This document shows, piece after piece, positions 1-8,374 of a stretch of DNA of 64,000 nt. The stretch's first letter is position 1. Every line of letters begins with the position of its first letter. The translations under genes were made by a program, and so were the position numbers. This stretch comes from an uncultured Oscillospiraceae bacterium (GTDB lineage Bacteria > Bacillota > Clostridia > Oscillospirales > Oscillospiraceae): positions 37,907 to 101,906 of the forward strand of contig CAJUEC010000006.1 in NCBI GenBank assembly GCA_910585155.1. Direction: 5' to 3'. Below the pieces are notes generated by a model. It was not told where the DNA came from and searched no databases. It worked only from the letters and a program-made list of their open reading frames with translations.

Positions 1-1100
1 GGGGTGTCGATGGGACGGATGAGGTTGTGGTCCCGGTTGACCACGCCCTCCAGGTTCTCCGCCAGGGTCCTGCCGGTGCAGGTCATGACGCTGGTGTCCA
101 GCAGGCCCTTCTTGTTTAGCTCCATCATCACGGCGTGGACGCCGCCCGCCCCCTCCAGGTCCTCCATATAGGTGTCCCCGGCAGGGGCCAGGTGGCACAG
201 GTTGGGGGTCTTGGAGGAGATCTCGTTGGACAGGTCCAGGTCCAGCTCAATGCCGCACTCGTGGGCGATGGCGGGGAGGTGGAGCATGGTGTTGGTGGAG
301 CAGCCCAGGGCCATGTCCACGGTCTCGGCGTTGTGGAAGGCGGCGGGGGTCATAATGTCCCGGGGCTTGATGTCTTTTTTGACCAGTTCCATGATCTGCA
401 TCCCGGCGTGCTTGGCCAGCCGCAGCCGGGCGGACCACACGGCGGGGATGGTGCCGTTGCCCCGCAGGCCCATGCCGATGGCCTCGGTGAGGCAGTTCAT
501 GGAGTTGGCGGTGTACATGCCCGAGCAGGAGCCGCAGGTGGGGCAGGCGGCGTTCTCGTACTCCTCCACCCCCGCCTCGTCCAGCTTGCCGGCGTAGTAG
601 CCGCCCACGGCCTCAAACATATGGGACAGGCAGGTGCGCCGCCCATCGTTGAGCCTGCCCGCCAGCATGGGACCGCCGGAGCAGAAGATGGTGGGGATGT
701 TCACCCGGGCGGCGGCCATCAGCAGGCCGGGGACGTTTTTATCGCAGTTGGGGATCATCACCAGGCCGTCGAACTGGTGGGCCATGGCCATGGCCTCGGT
801 GGAGTCGGCGATGAGGTCCCGGGTGACCAGGGAGTATTTCATGCCCACGTGGCCCATGGCGATGCCGTCGCACACGGCGATGGCGGGGAACTCGATGGGG
901 GTGCCCCCGGCGGCGCGCACGCCTGCCTTGACCGCCTCGGCGATCTTGTCCAGGTTCATGTGGCCGGGGACAATCTCGTTATAGGAGCACACCACGCCGA
1001 TGAGGGGGCGCTCCAGCTCTTCCCGGGTGTAGCCCAGGGCGTAGAACAGGGAGCGGTTGGGGGCGGTGGGCACGCCTTTTTTCACGTTGTCGGAACGCAT
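1..1100 (-). CDS. ilvD: dihydroxy-acid dehydratase, N-terminal part (cut by window edge)
   Basis: Dehydrates dihydroxy-isovalerate and dihydroxy-methylvalerate to the 2-keto acids, the third step shared by valine, leucine and isoleucine synthesis. About 366 codons are present, starting [20 protein letters not shown], out of a usual 550-570; the rest lies left of the window. The iron-sulfur cysteine motifs of the IlvD/Edd family are visible (IPNCDKN and [15 protein letters not shown]). The ATG at 1100 has a GGAG sequence about 9 bases upstream. It is the last visible gene of the ilvB-ilvN-ilvC-ilvD operon and follows ilvC by 63 bp, a gap that holds a perfect hairpin. Identification is firm; only the C-terminus is unseen. 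Confidence 0.95.
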   Translation of the reverse strand, partial: MRSDNVKKGVPTAPNRSLFYALGYTREELERPLIGVVCSYNEIVPGHMNLDKIAEAVKAGVRAAGGTPIEFPAIAVCDGIAMGHVGMKYSLVTRDLIADSTEAMAMAHQFDGLVMIPNCDKNVPGLLMAAARVNIPTIFCSGGPMLAGRLNDGRRTCLSHMFEAVGGYYAGKLDEAGVEEYENAACPTCGSCSGMYTANSMNCLTEAIGMGLRGNGTIPAVWSARLRLAKHAGMQIMELVKKDIKPRDIMTPAAFHNAETVDMALGCSTNTMLHLPAIAHECGIELDLDLSNEISSKTPNLCHLAPAGDTYMEDLEGAGGVHAVMMELNKKGLLDTSVMTCTGRTLAENLEGVVNRDHNLIRPIDT

Positions 1101-1120
1101 AGCGCAAGTCTCCTTTATGG

Positions 1121-1147
1121 GAAGTCCCCGGCTATGCCGGGGACTTC
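1121..1147 (-). other. perfect intercistronic hairpin between ilvC and ilvD
   Basis: GAAGTCCCCGGC and its exact complement form a 12-bp stem with a 3-base loop. No T-tract follows on the minus strand, and the ilvD ribosome binding site lies just downstream. It therefore looks like an RNA processing or stability element inside the operon, not a terminator. That role is inference. Confidence 0.6.
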
Positions 1148-1163
1148 TGGCGTTATTTGGTGC

Positions 1164-2183
1164 TTAGTTGGAGGCGGTGTCCAGGTCGGAATCGCCGCCC
1201 CAGATCATGTTCTTGCGCAGCTCGCCGCCCACGATCTCCATCTGGTGCTTCTTGAGCTGCTGGCGCTTGGAGTTGAAGAAGGTGCGGCCGTTCTTGTTCT
1301 CCGCGATCCACTTGCCCGCGAAGGTGCCATCCTGGATGTCGGACAGCACCGCGCGCATACGGGCCTTGGTCTCCTCGTGAGGGATGACCCGGGGGCCGCT
1401 GACGTACTCGCCGAACTCGGCGGTGTCAGAGATGGAGAAGTTCATGGCCGCCACGCCGCCCTTGTTGATCAGGTCGATGATCAGCTTCATCTCGTGGATA
1501 CACTCGAAGTAGGCGTTCTCCGGCTCGTACCCAGCCTCCACCAGCACCTCGAAGCCGCAGCGCATCAGGTCCACCACGCCGCCGCACAGCACGGTCTGCT
1601 CACCGAAGAGGTCGGTCTCGGTCTCGTCGTGGAAGGTGGTCTCCATCACGCCGGCGCGGGCGCCGCCGATGCCCGCGATGTAGGCCAGGGCGATCTGATA
1701 GGCGTGGCCGGTGGCGTCCTGCTCCACCGCCACCAGGCAGGGCACGCCCTTGCCGGCCACGTAGGTGGAGCGCACGGTGTGGCCCGGGCCCTTGGGGGCG
1801 GCCATGAACACGTCCACCCCGGCGGGGGGGACGATCTGCTGGTAGCGGATGTTGAAGCCGTGGGCGAAGGCCAGGGCCTTGCCCTCGGTCATATAGGGGG
1901 CGATGTCCTTCTTGTACACCTCGGCCTGGACCTCGTCATTGATCAGCATCATCACGATGTCCGCCCACTGGGCGGCGGCGGGGACGGTCTTCACCGCCAG
2001 CCCGGCGGCTTCGGCGGCGGGCCAGCTCTTGGAGCCCTCCCGCAGGCCCACGCACACGTCGCAGCCGGAGTCCTTCAGGTTGAGGGCGTGGGCGTGGCCC
2101 TGAGAGCCGTAGCCGATGATAGCGATTTTCTTGCCCTTCAGCCAGCTCAGGTCGCAGTCTTTTTCATAATACATCTTTGCCAT
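1164..2183 (-). CDS. ilvC: ketol-acid reductoisomerase
   Basis: Converts acetolactate and acetohydroxybutyrate to the dihydroxy acids by alkyl migration and NAD(P)H reduction, using Mg2+. The N-terminal Rossmann motif [12 protein letters not shown] begins at residue 24; the C-terminal knotted helical domain carries [12 protein letters not shown] and [13 protein letters not shown], which hold metal ligands. The 339-residue length is normal for class I enzymes. I chose ATG 2183 because AAGGAG lies 8 bases upstream; a GTG at 2192 would sit directly against that site. Third gene of the ilv operon. It starts 127 bp after ilvN with no clear promoter of its own, so expression probably depends on the T-box leader upstream of ilvB. 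Confidence 0.97.
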   Translation of the reverse strand: MAKMYYEKDCDLSWLKGKKIAIIGYGSQGHAHALNLKDSGCDVCVGLREGSKSWPAAEAAGLAVKTVPAAAQWADIVMMLINDEVQAEVYKKDIAPYMTEGKALAFAHGFNIRYQQIVPPAGVDVFMAAPKGPGHTVRSTYVAGKGVPCLVAVEQDATGHAYQIALAYIAGIGGARAGVMETTFHDETETDLFGEQTVLCGGVVDLMRCGFEVLVEAGYEPENAYFECIHEMKLIIDLINKGGVAAMNFSISDTAEFGEYVSGPRVIPHEETKARMRAVLSDIQDGTFAGKWIAENKNGRTFFNSKRQQLKKHQMEIVGGELRKNMIWGGDSDLDTASN

Positions 2184-2310
2184 GATAAACACTCCTTGAT
2201 GATGATATTCAGCAGACTGACAGCATTCGGCTTTTGCACCAAATATCTATCAATTTGTCGCGCATATAGAGGGGGTTGGGAAGTTTTCACTTCCGTACCT
2301 GTTTGAAAGC

Positions 2311-2871
2311 TCACAAAATATTTTTGCCTAAATCGAACTCGTCCCGAACCTTATTGCTGGAATTGTTGCGGATTGTAGCCTCGCCCCGCTCCAGGGCCAC
2401 CATGCCGGTGCGCACCAGCTCCAGGATGCCGAACTCAGCCAGCAGCTTTTCCAGCGCGTCGTCCTTGGACTCCTGGCCGATGATGGCTAAGGTCAGGCTC
2501 TGGGTAGATACGTCGATGATGGACGCCCGGAAGATGTTGGCGATCTGGATCACCTCATTGCGCACCTCCCGGCTCTCCGCCTTCACCTTGATGAGCACCA
2601 GCTCCCGGCGGATGGACTGCTCCGGGGGGAGCAGCCGGACAGAGTAGACGGAGAACTGCTTGCGCAGCTGATTGATGATCTGGCCGACCTGGGCCTCGCC
2701 GCACAGCACCTCAATGGTGATGCGGGACACCGCCGGGTCGTCGGTGGTGCCCACCGCTAGAGATTCGATGTTGTAGCCCTTCCGGGAGAACAGCCGGGAC
2801 ACCTGGCTGAGCACGCCGGCGGTGTTTTCCACCAGCACAGACAGGGTGTGGCGCTTTATGATGGTATTCAT
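2311..2871 (-). CDS. ilvN: acetolactate synthase small (regulatory) subunit
   Basis: Regulatory subunit that binds the large subunit IlvB, stimulates it and gives valine feedback inhibition. At 186 residues it has an N-terminal ACT domain (HTLSVLVENTAGVLSQVSRL, with the ligand-binding glycine region at residues 17-20) and a second ACT-like C-terminal domain. That makes it a long-form IlvH/IlvN, not the short IlvM type. It starts 17 bp after the end of ilvB, so the two subunits are made from one transcript. The symbol ilvH would be equally acceptable; the biochemical role is not in doubt. Confidence 0.94.
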   Translation of the reverse strand: MNTIIKRHTLSVLVENTAGVLSQVSRLFSRKGYNIESLAVGTTDDPAVSRITIEVLCGEAQVGQIINQLRKQFSVYSVRLLPPEQSIRRELVLIKVKAESREVRNEVIQIANIFRASIIDVSTQSLTLAIIGQESKDDALEKLLAEFGILELVRTGMVALERGEATIRNNSSNKVRDEFDLGKNIL

Positions 2872-2888
2872 GGCGTTTCCTCCCTCCC

Positions 2889-4598
2889 TTAATGTAACAG
2901 GAACTCGGTGACGGGGGTGCCGCCGCTGACCATGGGGTGGACCATGGCGTCCATGTCGATGGCGCAGTCGATGACACAGCCCCGGCCCGCCTCCAGCGCC
3001 TGCCGGAAGGCCTCCTCAAACTCCGCCTGGCTTTTGGCCCGGAAGCCCTTGAGGCCGTAGGCCTCCGCCAGCTTCACGAAGTCGGGGCCCCGGTCCAGGG
3101 TGGTTTGAGAGAACCGCTTTCCGTAAATCAGATTCTGCCACTGGCGGACCATGCCCAGGGTGCGGTTGTCGAAGATGACGGTGATAATGGGGAGGTTGTA
3201 GTGCTCCACGGTGGCCAGCTCGTGGCAGTTCATGCGGAAGCAACCGTCCCCGGTGCAGTGGACCACCACCTTGTCCGGGTTGCCCACCTTGGCCCCCATG
3301 GCGGCCCCCAGGCCGAAGCCCATGGTGCCGAAGCCGCCGCTGGTGAGCAGCTGGCCGGGCCGGGAGAAGTGGTAGTACTGGCAGGACCACATCTGATGCT
3401 GGCCCACGTCGGTGGCGATGATGGCGTCGCCGCCGGTCAGCTCGGAGATGGTCTCCAGAATCTCGTGGGCATGGAGGATGTTGTCCTTCTTCAGCGGAAG
3501 CTCCTTCCGGGCGAACACCTGGGATTTCCAGGCGGAGAAGTCGTGCTGCGGCAGGGTCTCGTTGAGCAGCTCCAGCACCCGCCGGGCGTCCCCGATGATG
3601 TGGTGGCAGGTCTGGACATTTTTGTCGATTTCCGCCCGGTCGATGTCGATATGGACAATCTTGGCATTCTGGGCGAAGGAGGGAGGATCGGTGGCCACCC
3701 GGTCGGAGAAGCGGCAGCCGATGGCGATGAGCAGGTCGCACTCCGCGGTGGCCATATTGGAGGCGTGGGAGCCGTGCATGCCAACCATGCCGGTGAAGAG
3801 GGGGTGATTGCCGGGGCAGGCCCCGCCGCCCATGATGGTGGAGCCCACCGGGGCGTCCAGGGTCTCAATGAACCTGCGGAACTCCGGCACCGCGCCCTTG
3901 GAGCGGATCACGCCGCCCCCCACCAGCACCATGGGCCGCTGGGACTGGGCGATGAGCTCCAGCAGCCTGTCAATGTCCCCCTGGTCCGGCTCGGGAACCT
4001 TCATCTCCCGGTTGGACCGGCGCAGCAGGGTTGCCAGCCGCCCGTGGTTCGGATGCTCCGCCACCGGGAGATAGGCGTACTCGCCTTCGGCGGCGGTGAC
4101 ATTCTTGGCGATATCGATGAGCACAGGTCCGGGACGGCCGGCCCGGGCAATGGCGAACGCCTCCCGGATCACATCCGCCAGCTCGTTCACGTCCTTCACC
4201 AGGAAATTGCACTTGGTGATGGGCATGGTGATGCCGGTGATGTCCACCTCCTGAAAGGTGTCCTTGCCCATCAGGTGGTCCGCCACGTTCACCGTGAGGA
4301 ACACCGTGGGGGAGGAGTCATAGTAGGCGGTGGCAATGCCGGTGACCAGGTTGGTGGCCCCGGGGCCGGAGGTGGCGAAGCACACCCCCACCTTGCCGGT
4401 GGACCGGGCATAGCCGTCGGCGGCGTGGGACGCGCCCTGCTCGTGGGAGGTGAGGTAGTGGTGAATTTTTTCACCGTAGCCGTGGAGCTCGAACTCGTCG
4501 TAGATGTTCAGAATGGTGCCGCCGGGATAGCCGAACACCGTGTCCACGCCCTGCTCCAGCAGGCACTCCATCACAATCTGGGACCCTCTCATCAACAT
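2889..4598 (-). CDS. ilvB: acetolactate synthase large (catalytic) subunit, biosynthetic type
   Basis: ThDP-dependent enzyme that condenses two pyruvates, or pyruvate with 2-ketobutyrate, and commits carbon to branched-chain amino acids. The 569 residues show the three ThDP-enzyme domains. The catalytic glutamate is E53 in TSHEQGASHAADGYA, and the ThDP/Mg motif is GDGCFRMNCHELATVEHYN. FAD-domain features and the presence of ilvN mark it as the anabolic form. The reading frame is open further upstream, but ATG 4598 has AAGGAGG 8 bases ahead and follows the T-box leader, so the longer start at 4706 is rejected. First gene of the operon, controlled by the T-box at 4625-4875. Confidence 0.97.
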   Translation of the reverse strand: MLMRGSQIVMECLLEQGVDTVFGYPGGTILNIYDEFELHGYGEKIHHYLTSHEQGASHAADGYARSTGKVGVCFATSGPGATNLVTGIATAYYDSSPTVFLTVNVADHLMGKDTFQEVDITGITMPITKCNFLVKDVNELADVIREAFAIARAGRPGPVLIDIAKNVTAAEGEYAYLPVAEHPNHGRLATLLRRSNREMKVPEPDQGDIDRLLELIAQSQRPMVLVGGGVIRSKGAVPEFRRFIETLDAPVGSTIMGGGACPGNHPLFTGMVGMHGSHASNMATAECDLLIAIGCRFSDRVATDPPSFAQNAKIVHIDIDRAEIDKNVQTCHHIIGDARRVLELLNETLPQHDFSAWKSQVFARKELPLKKDNILHAHEILETISELTGGDAIIATDVGQHQMWSCQYYHFSRPGQLLTSGGFGTMGFGLGAAMGAKVGNPDKVVVHCTGDGCFRMNCHELATVEHYNLPIITVIFDNRTLGMVRQWQNLIYGKRFSQTTLDRGPDFVKLAEAYGLKGFRAKSQAEFEEAFRQALEAGRGCVIDCAIDMDAMVHPMVSGGTPVTEFLLH

Positions 4599-4624
4599 AT
4601 GGGAAACCTCCTTATGGGAAATGA

Positions 4625-4875
4625 AAAAGAGCGCAGCCCGTCCGAAAATAGGACGAAGCCACGCTCCGCGGTACCACCTAAATTTCCCCCTGAGGGGGAC
4701 GCTCAAGGCCCGATAACGGCGGGCTTCCGTTCCGGCCTACTTGGACGCGGGTTCAGCCGGACTGCTCACAGGGGACGTTCATCCGTCCCGCTCACGAAGG
4801 CTCACACCAGCCGCCTTCTCTCTGGGCTTGCGCGGGGGGACTACTCGCCTGATCATCGCATATTTTTGCGTATTA
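4625..4875 (-). promoter_or_regulatory. T-box riboswitch leader of the ilv operon
   Basis: The minus strand carries the conserved T-box sequence AGGTGGTACCGCGG at 4679-4666, preceded by AAATTT. A GC-rich terminator hairpin follows (4666 to about 4631) and ends in a T5 run. Upstream, the AG-box-like CCAGAGAGAA and GCTGGTGTGAGC are typical of Stem I. The most likely specifier is GUC (valine) at 4776-4774, in the context GAAC-GTC-CCC before TGAGC. Known mechanism: uncharged tRNA pairs with the specifier and with the T-box bulge, and so stabilises the antiterminator. T-box identity is strong; the codon assignment is inferred by eye. Confidence 0.92.
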
Positions 4876-4880
4876 CAAAC

Positions 4881-4909
4881 ATAATAATGCGTTGACGCCG
4901 ATTTGTCAA
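4881..4909 (-). promoter_or_regulatory. sigma-A-type promoter of the ilv operon
   Basis: TTGACA at 4909-4904, a 17-base spacer and TATTAT at 4886-4881 on the minus strand. Transcription would begin near 4874, at the 5' end of the T-box leader. Confidence 0.85.
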
Positions 4910-4990
4910 TGTAAAAATGTCCCGGACCGGGAAATTGCGCGGCTCAACCAAAGTTGAAGCGGCTTTCATCCGTTTTTTGGCGAAATGATC

Positions 4991-5026
4991 AAGAGGCGGG
5001 AAGAGCGTACGCTCTTCCCGCCTCTT
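4991..5026. terminator. 36-bp perfect palindrome downstream of the DUF1540 gene
   Basis: Two 18-base arms (AAGAGGCGGGAAGAGCGT and its complement) form a hairpin with essentially no loop. It sits 31 bp past the stop of the DUF1540 gene and on the upstream side of the ilv promoter. The T-run on either side is weak, so it is a possible bidirectional terminator or transcriptional insulator. The rest of 4910-5057 shows nothing gene-like. Confidence 0.55.
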
Positions 5027-5057
5027 GGGTTCCCCTATGCGCCTGTCCTCACGCTTT

Positions 5058-5243
5058 TCAGTGGCAGCCGCAGCTGGTGCCGTGGTCGCCCAGCTTGAAG
5101 GACGCGCACTCGGTCTCGCCGCACTTGCACACGCTGTTCTGGCAGTGGCCCACCTGGATCTCGTTGAGGGTGCAGCGCTGGTCCTTGTGGTAGGTGCAGC
5201 TGTTCACAGTGCACTTGATGCTGGGATTGGTCTGGTTCATCAT
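5058..5243 (-). CDS. DUF1540 small cysteine-rich protein
   Basis: A 61-residue protein with eight cysteines. The segment IKCTVNSCTYHKDQRCTLNE and a following IQVGHCQ match the DUF1540 pattern (C-V-x2-C-x-Y-H, C, I-x-V-G), and a C-terminal CKCGETECASF gives a second metal-binding set. The family is common in spore-forming Clostridia and Bacilli and probably binds a metal; its function is not established. AAGGAGG precedes the first ATG by 8 bases. A TATAAT-like -10 lies near 5264-5269 without a good -35. It appears to be monocistronic. Confidence 0.85.
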   Translation of the reverse strand: MMNQTNPSIKCTVNSCTYHKDQRCTLNEIQVGHCQNSVCKCGETECASFKLGDHGTSCGCH

Positions 5244-5313
5244 GGTTGTTACCTCCTTGTATCCTACAAATTATATCGAATACAAGGGAGAGTATGTCCC
5301 GGGAGCGGGAGAA

Positions 5314-6195
5314 CTATTCAGGTTTTTCCGGCGCCTGGCCGTCCTGAGGGGGGGCGTCCTTGGGCTGAGCGGCCTGGGCGGCGGGTTTGCGCTGAAAGCG
5401 GGGGATGAACCGGCGGGCGAAGCCGCCCTTGCCCCGGCCCTTCACATAGAAGTAGCCGATGGTGGAGAACACCACCGCGCCGATGAAATTGACGAACAGG
5501 TCCTTCATGGTGTCGATGATGCCCACATCCAGGTAGCCCCCCAGTCCAAGCGGCATCTGGGTGCCGTCCTCCAGCACCAGGATCACGTCCTGGATGCCCT
5601 TGACGATCACGGCGGCGGTGCCGTGGTTGGGGTCCAGGTTGACGGTGGAGATGGTGTTGATTACGGTGTCCTTCTGCATGTCAAAGAGCAGGAACTGGTC
5701 CATGGAGAACTCAAAAAACTCCCACAGCACGCCGATGGTCATGGAGAAGCAGAAGGCGGTGACCGCCATGAAGAAGGGGGACAGGTGAAGGGACACTTTT
5801 TCCTCCCGGTTGAGGATATCCACCAGGGCGAAGCCGATGGCGGCGCACAGAAAGCCGTTCATGGTGTGGAGCATGGTGTCCCAGTAGTGAAACTGGGTGT
5901 AGTAGGACTGGATTTCTCCCAGAATTTCGGCGGCGTAGATGAACAGGAGGATGATGACCTCCAGGGTGTCGGGCAGGTCGATGTGCAGCCGCCGCTCGAA
6001 CATGGAGGGTAGCATGAACAGCACCAGGGTGAGCACGCACAGCAGCACGTTTTCAAAGTTTCCGTTGAAGAACTGGGCCACCAGCATCAGCACCACCGAC
6101 AGCCGCAGCACAAAGTAGACGGTGTACACCAGTTTTTTATTTTCTATGTGGCGCCATTCATGGCCCTTGGGCTGCTTTTTTTCTCGCTTTGGCAT
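5314..6195 (-). CDS. polytopic membrane protein of unknown function
   Basis: About 293 residues. A lysine-rich N-terminus (MPKREKKQPKG) is followed by hydrophobic segments (VYFVLRLSVVLMLVAQF, LLCVLTLVLFMLPSM, LEVIILLFIYAAEIL and several more), then a proline/alanine/glutamine-rich cytoplasmic tail. A conserved-looking loop HYWDTMLHTMNGFLCAAIG and the later GVLWEFFEFSMD carry charged residues inside membrane segments. This resembles the YjdF/DUF2238 style, but I cannot confirm the family. ATG 6195 is chosen because AGAAAGGAG lies 6 bases upstream; an in-frame start at 6234 has no such site. No transport or enzymatic role can be assigned. Confidence 0.7.
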   Translation of the reverse strand: MPKREKKQPKGHEWRHIENKKLVYTVYFVLRLSVVLMLVAQFFNGNFENVLLCVLTLVLFMLPSMFERRLHIDLPDTLEVIILLFIYAAEILGEIQSYYTQFHYWDTMLHTMNGFLCAAIGFALVDILNREEKVSLHLSPFFMAVTAFCFSMTIGVLWEFFEFSMDQFLLFDMQKDTVINTISTVNLDPNHGTAAVIVKGIQDVILVLEDGTQMPLGLGGYLDVGIIDTMKDLFVNFIGAVVFSTIGYFYVKGRGKGGFARRFIPRFQRKPAAQAAQPKDAPPQDGQAPEKPE

Positions 6196-6291
6196 GGTGC
6201 GCTCCTTTCTTGTACGGCCGGCCGGCTTTGTCAAAAAGCGGTGTCAGCCTGCGCCCCTCTGGCGCATAGTATGTTCCTGGAGGTGATTTTT

Positions 6292-6504
6292 ATGGATCTG
6301 CGAAACGATCAAATTACACTGGGTGAGCTTTGGGACAATCCGAAGAGCCGGGCGGTGTTCCAAAAGCGCATTCCCATGCTGGCCAAGCACCCGGTGCAGG
6401 GGGCGGCCCGAACGGTGACGCTGGAGCAGCTGCGGGATTTTATGTCCGGCTGGGTGCCGGGGATGATGGTCAACGGGGTGATTCAGGACCTGAAGAGGCT
6501 GTGA
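6292..6504 (+). CDS. small conserved-looking protein, function unknown
   Basis: Seventy residues beginning MDLRNDQITLGELWDNPKSR, with no membrane segment or cysteines. The pattern LGELWDNPKSRAVFQKRIP followed by HPVQGAARTVTLEQL resembles a short helical tail I associate with some clostridial hydrolases and acetyltransferases, so it could be a detached domain of that kind; this is recollection, not proof. GGAGG lies 8 bases before ATG 6292. It is the only plus-strand gene in the first 15 kb and faces the end of the serine dehydratase operon. I see no clear promoter. Confidence 0.6.
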   Translation: MDLRNDQITLGELWDNPKSRAVFQKRIPMLAKHPVQGAARTVTLEQLRDFMSGWVPGMMVNGVIQDLKRL

Positions 6505-6534
6505 ACCCCCAACATACATAGAGATAAGCATACC

Positions 6535-6569
6535 AAAAAACGGGCCCGCTGTCAATCGACAGCGGGCCC
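6535..6569 (-). terminator. rho-independent terminator of sdaAB-sdaAA
   Basis: GGGCCCGCTGTC, loop, GACAGCGGGCCC: a 12-bp perfect stem, followed on the minus strand by T6 (6540-6535). It may also stop the facing plus-strand small gene. Confidence 0.85.
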
Positions 6570-6596
6570 AAGCCGTATAGAGGGGAGCGGTGGGCT

Positions 6597-7439
6597 CTAT
6601 TGTCCCGCAATTTTTCGCCCGGTGGGGGTGGCGGCCAGACCGCCCTCGCCGGTCTCCCGCAGGGAGGTGGGCATGGCGCGGCCCACGGCCCCCATGGCGT
6701 CGATCACCTCGTCGCAGGGGATGCCGCCCTCCAGCCCAGCCAGAGCCATGTCGGCGCAGGACAGGGCGTTCACCGCCCCCATCACGTTGCGCTTCACGCA
6801 GGGGACCTCCACCAGCCCGGCCACCGGGTCGCACACCAGCCCCAGCACGTTTTGCAGGGCCATGGCGCAGGCGGCGGCCATCTGCTGGCCGGAGCCCCCC
6901 CGGGCGTGGACCAGGGCGGCGGCGGCCATGCCCGAGGCGGAGCCCACCTCCGCCTGGCAGCCCCCCTCCGCGCCGGAGATGGAGGCCCGGGAGGCGATGA
7001 CCTGGCCGAAGCCGGCGGAGACGTACAGGCACCGCACCATCTCCTCGTCGCTGAGCCGGTCCTTGCGCTGGAGGGGGATGAGCACCGCAGGCAGCACGCC
7101 GCAGGCCCCGGCGGTGGGGGCGGCCACGATGCGGCCCATGCAGGCGTTGTGCTCCCCCAGCTTCAGGGCCACGCCGATGACCTCCTGGATGAAGGGGCCG
7201 CAGATGGAGTTGGCCAAGGTGGCCATTTGGGCGCCCTGGCCGCCGGACAGGCCGCAGGGGGAGCGGCGGGTGGGGTCGTAGTCCAGCACGGACTGCTTCA
7301 TCACCTGCCACAGCTGGGTCATTTTGGACAGGCTGTCCTCAGCGGACACCGCCCGGTCCTGGCAGTCGTCCTCCAGCACGGCCTGCCACAGAGCTTTGTC
7401 CGAGCTGGCGGACAGCAGCGATTTTACGGAGCCAAACAT
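6597..7439 (-). CDS. sdaAA: L-serine dehydratase, iron-sulfur-dependent, alpha subunit
   Basis: Catalytic subunit of the two-subunit [4Fe-4S] L-serine dehydratase, which deaminates serine to pyruvate and ammonia. The 280 residues carry the family's glycine-rich and cysteine segments: RSPCGLSGGQGAQMATL, IVAAPTAGACGVLPAV, SGAEGGCQAEVGSASGMAAA and a late CDPVAGLVEVPCVKRN. It starts 2 bp after the end of sdaAB, so the two are translationally linked. The oxygen-sensitive cluster fits an anaerobic host. The terminator at 6535-6569 closes the operon. Confidence 0.95.
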   Translation of the reverse strand: MFGSVKSLLSASSDKALWQAVLEDDCQDRAVSAEDSLSKMTQLWQVMKQSVLDYDPTRRSPCGLSGGQGAQMATLANSICGPFIQEVIGVALKLGEHNACMGRIVAAPTAGACGVLPAVLIPLQRKDRLSDEEMVRCLYVSAGFGQVIASRASISGAEGGCQAEVGSASGMAAAALVHARGGSGQQMAAACAMALQNVLGLVCDPVAGLVEVPCVKRNVMGAVNALSCADMALAGLEGGIPCDEVIDAMGAVGRAMPTSLRETGEGGLAATPTGRKIAGQ

Positions 7440-7441
7440 GC

Positions 7442-8107
7442 TCAGCCCTCCTCCAAATTCAGATAGATGCAGCGCACCACGCCGCCCAGCAGGTCAATGT
7501 CCTCCAAAATTCCCTCGCTCACGGGCTCGTCGCACTCGATGACGGTGACCGACAGGCCGCCCCGGCGGTCCCGATAGAGCTGCATGGTGGCGATGTTGGC
7601 CCCCCGGCGGGCTAGGCAGGAGCTCACCTCGGACACCACGCCCGGCTCGTCCTTGCCGCGGATGATGAGGGTGGGTAGGTCGCCGGAGAAGGCGGCCTCC
7701 AGGCCGTCAATGGAGTTGACCCGGATGCGCCCGCCCCCCAGGGAGGAGGCGGACACCGTCACCGTGCGGCCCCGGGAGCCCACCAGCGTCATGACGGCGG
7801 TGTTGGGGTGGGCGTCCCGCAGGACCACGGAGCGGACGGTAATCTCCAGTCCGGCGGCCTTGGCCAGCTGAAAGCTGCGGGGGATGTTGGGGTCGTCGGG
7901 GGCCATGCCCAGCAGGCCGGCTACGATGGCCTTGTCGGTGCCGTGGCCGGCGCCGGTGGCGGCAAAGGAGCCGTGGAGGGCGATATCCGCCCGGGCGGGC
8001 TGGAAGCCCAGCAGCTTCCGGGCGATAAAGCCCATCCGTGCGGCCCCGGCGGTGTGGGACGAGGACGGCCCCACCATGACGGGACCCATGATATCGAAGA
8101 TGTTCAA
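7442..8107 (-). CDS. sdaAB: L-serine dehydratase, iron-sulfur-dependent, beta subunit
   Basis: Partner of SdaAA. It begins with the family signature FDIMGPVMVGPSSSHTAGAAR and ends in an ACT domain (about residues 145-221, LIIRGKDEPGVVSEVSSCLA), which may sense serine. I chose TTG 8107 (MNIFDIMGP) because AAGGTGG lies about 8 bases upstream and the family usually begins there; a GTG at 8119 overlaps that site. The first 14 codons and the ribosome binding site lie inside an 87-bp exact direct repeat (8067-8153, copied at 8286-8372), so a truncated second start precedes the gene in its leader. Cotranscribed with the zinc-ribbon gene and sdaAA. Confidence 0.93.
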   Translation of the reverse strand: MNIFDIMGPVMVGPSSSHTAGAARMGFIARKLLGFQPARADIALHGSFAATGAGHGTDKAIVAGLLGMAPDDPNIPRSFQLAKAAGLEITVRSVVLRDAHPNTAVMTLVGSRGRTVTVSASSLGGGRIRVNSIDGLEAAFSGDLPTLIIRGKDEPGVVSEVSSCLARRGANIATMQLYRDRRGGLSVTVIECDEPVSEGILEDIDLLGGVVRCIYLNLEEG

Positions 8108-8153
8108 AGGGAGCACCACCTTTCCAATATGGCGGACGGCACTGGGCCGTCCT
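8067..8153. repeat. 87-bp direct repeat, copy 1 (inside sdaAB 5' end)
   Basis: Identical base for base to 8286-8372. This copy is the working 5' end of sdaAB: ribosome binding site, start codon and 14 codons. The copies are separated by 132 bp (8154-8285) that contain a 12-bp inverted repeat, AAACCCTTTGCG with its complement. Confidence 0.95.
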
Positions 8154-8248
8154 CAAGCGCGAAGCGCCGCCGCGCAAGCGGCGTCCAAACCCTTTGCGGC
8201 GCAAAGGGTTTGCCGCAGGGCGGATTCACTCCGCCTGAGGATGTGAAA

Positions 8249-8326
8249 TCAAGCGGGGTCCCCGGCGGCAGGGCCGCAGGGGAGGGGCCCCACCATGACG
8301 GGACCCATGATATCGAAGATGTTCAA
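8249..8326 (-). pseudogene. truncated duplicate of the sdaAB start (25-codon upstream ORF)
   Basis: In repeat copy 2 the TTG start and first 14 codons of sdaAB are preserved with the same ribosome binding site. The frame then runs into the spacer (LPCGPAAGDPA) and stops at 8249. If translated it would act as an upstream ORF in the sdaAB leader; otherwise it is a fossil of the duplication. Confidence 0.75.
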
Positions 8327-8372
8327 AGGGAGCACCACCTTTCCAATATGGCGGACGGCACTGGGCCGTCCT
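8286..8372. repeat. 87-bp direct repeat, copy 2
   Basis: Exact copy of 8067-8153. It ends 2 bp before the last base of the zinc-ribbon gene stop codon, so the duplication fills the whole gap between that gene and sdaAB. Confidence 0.95.
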
Positions 8373-8374
8373 GG

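Noticed and set aside
135..2306. 723-codon open frame on the plus strand opposite ilvD/ilvC
   Set aside because: It is the antisense shadow of two certain genes in GC-rich DNA. The product is Gly/His/Val-rich with no motif or ribosome binding site. Similar long shadows at 2937-4895, 8831-10924, 11129-12475 and 21307-23070 were rejected for the same reason.
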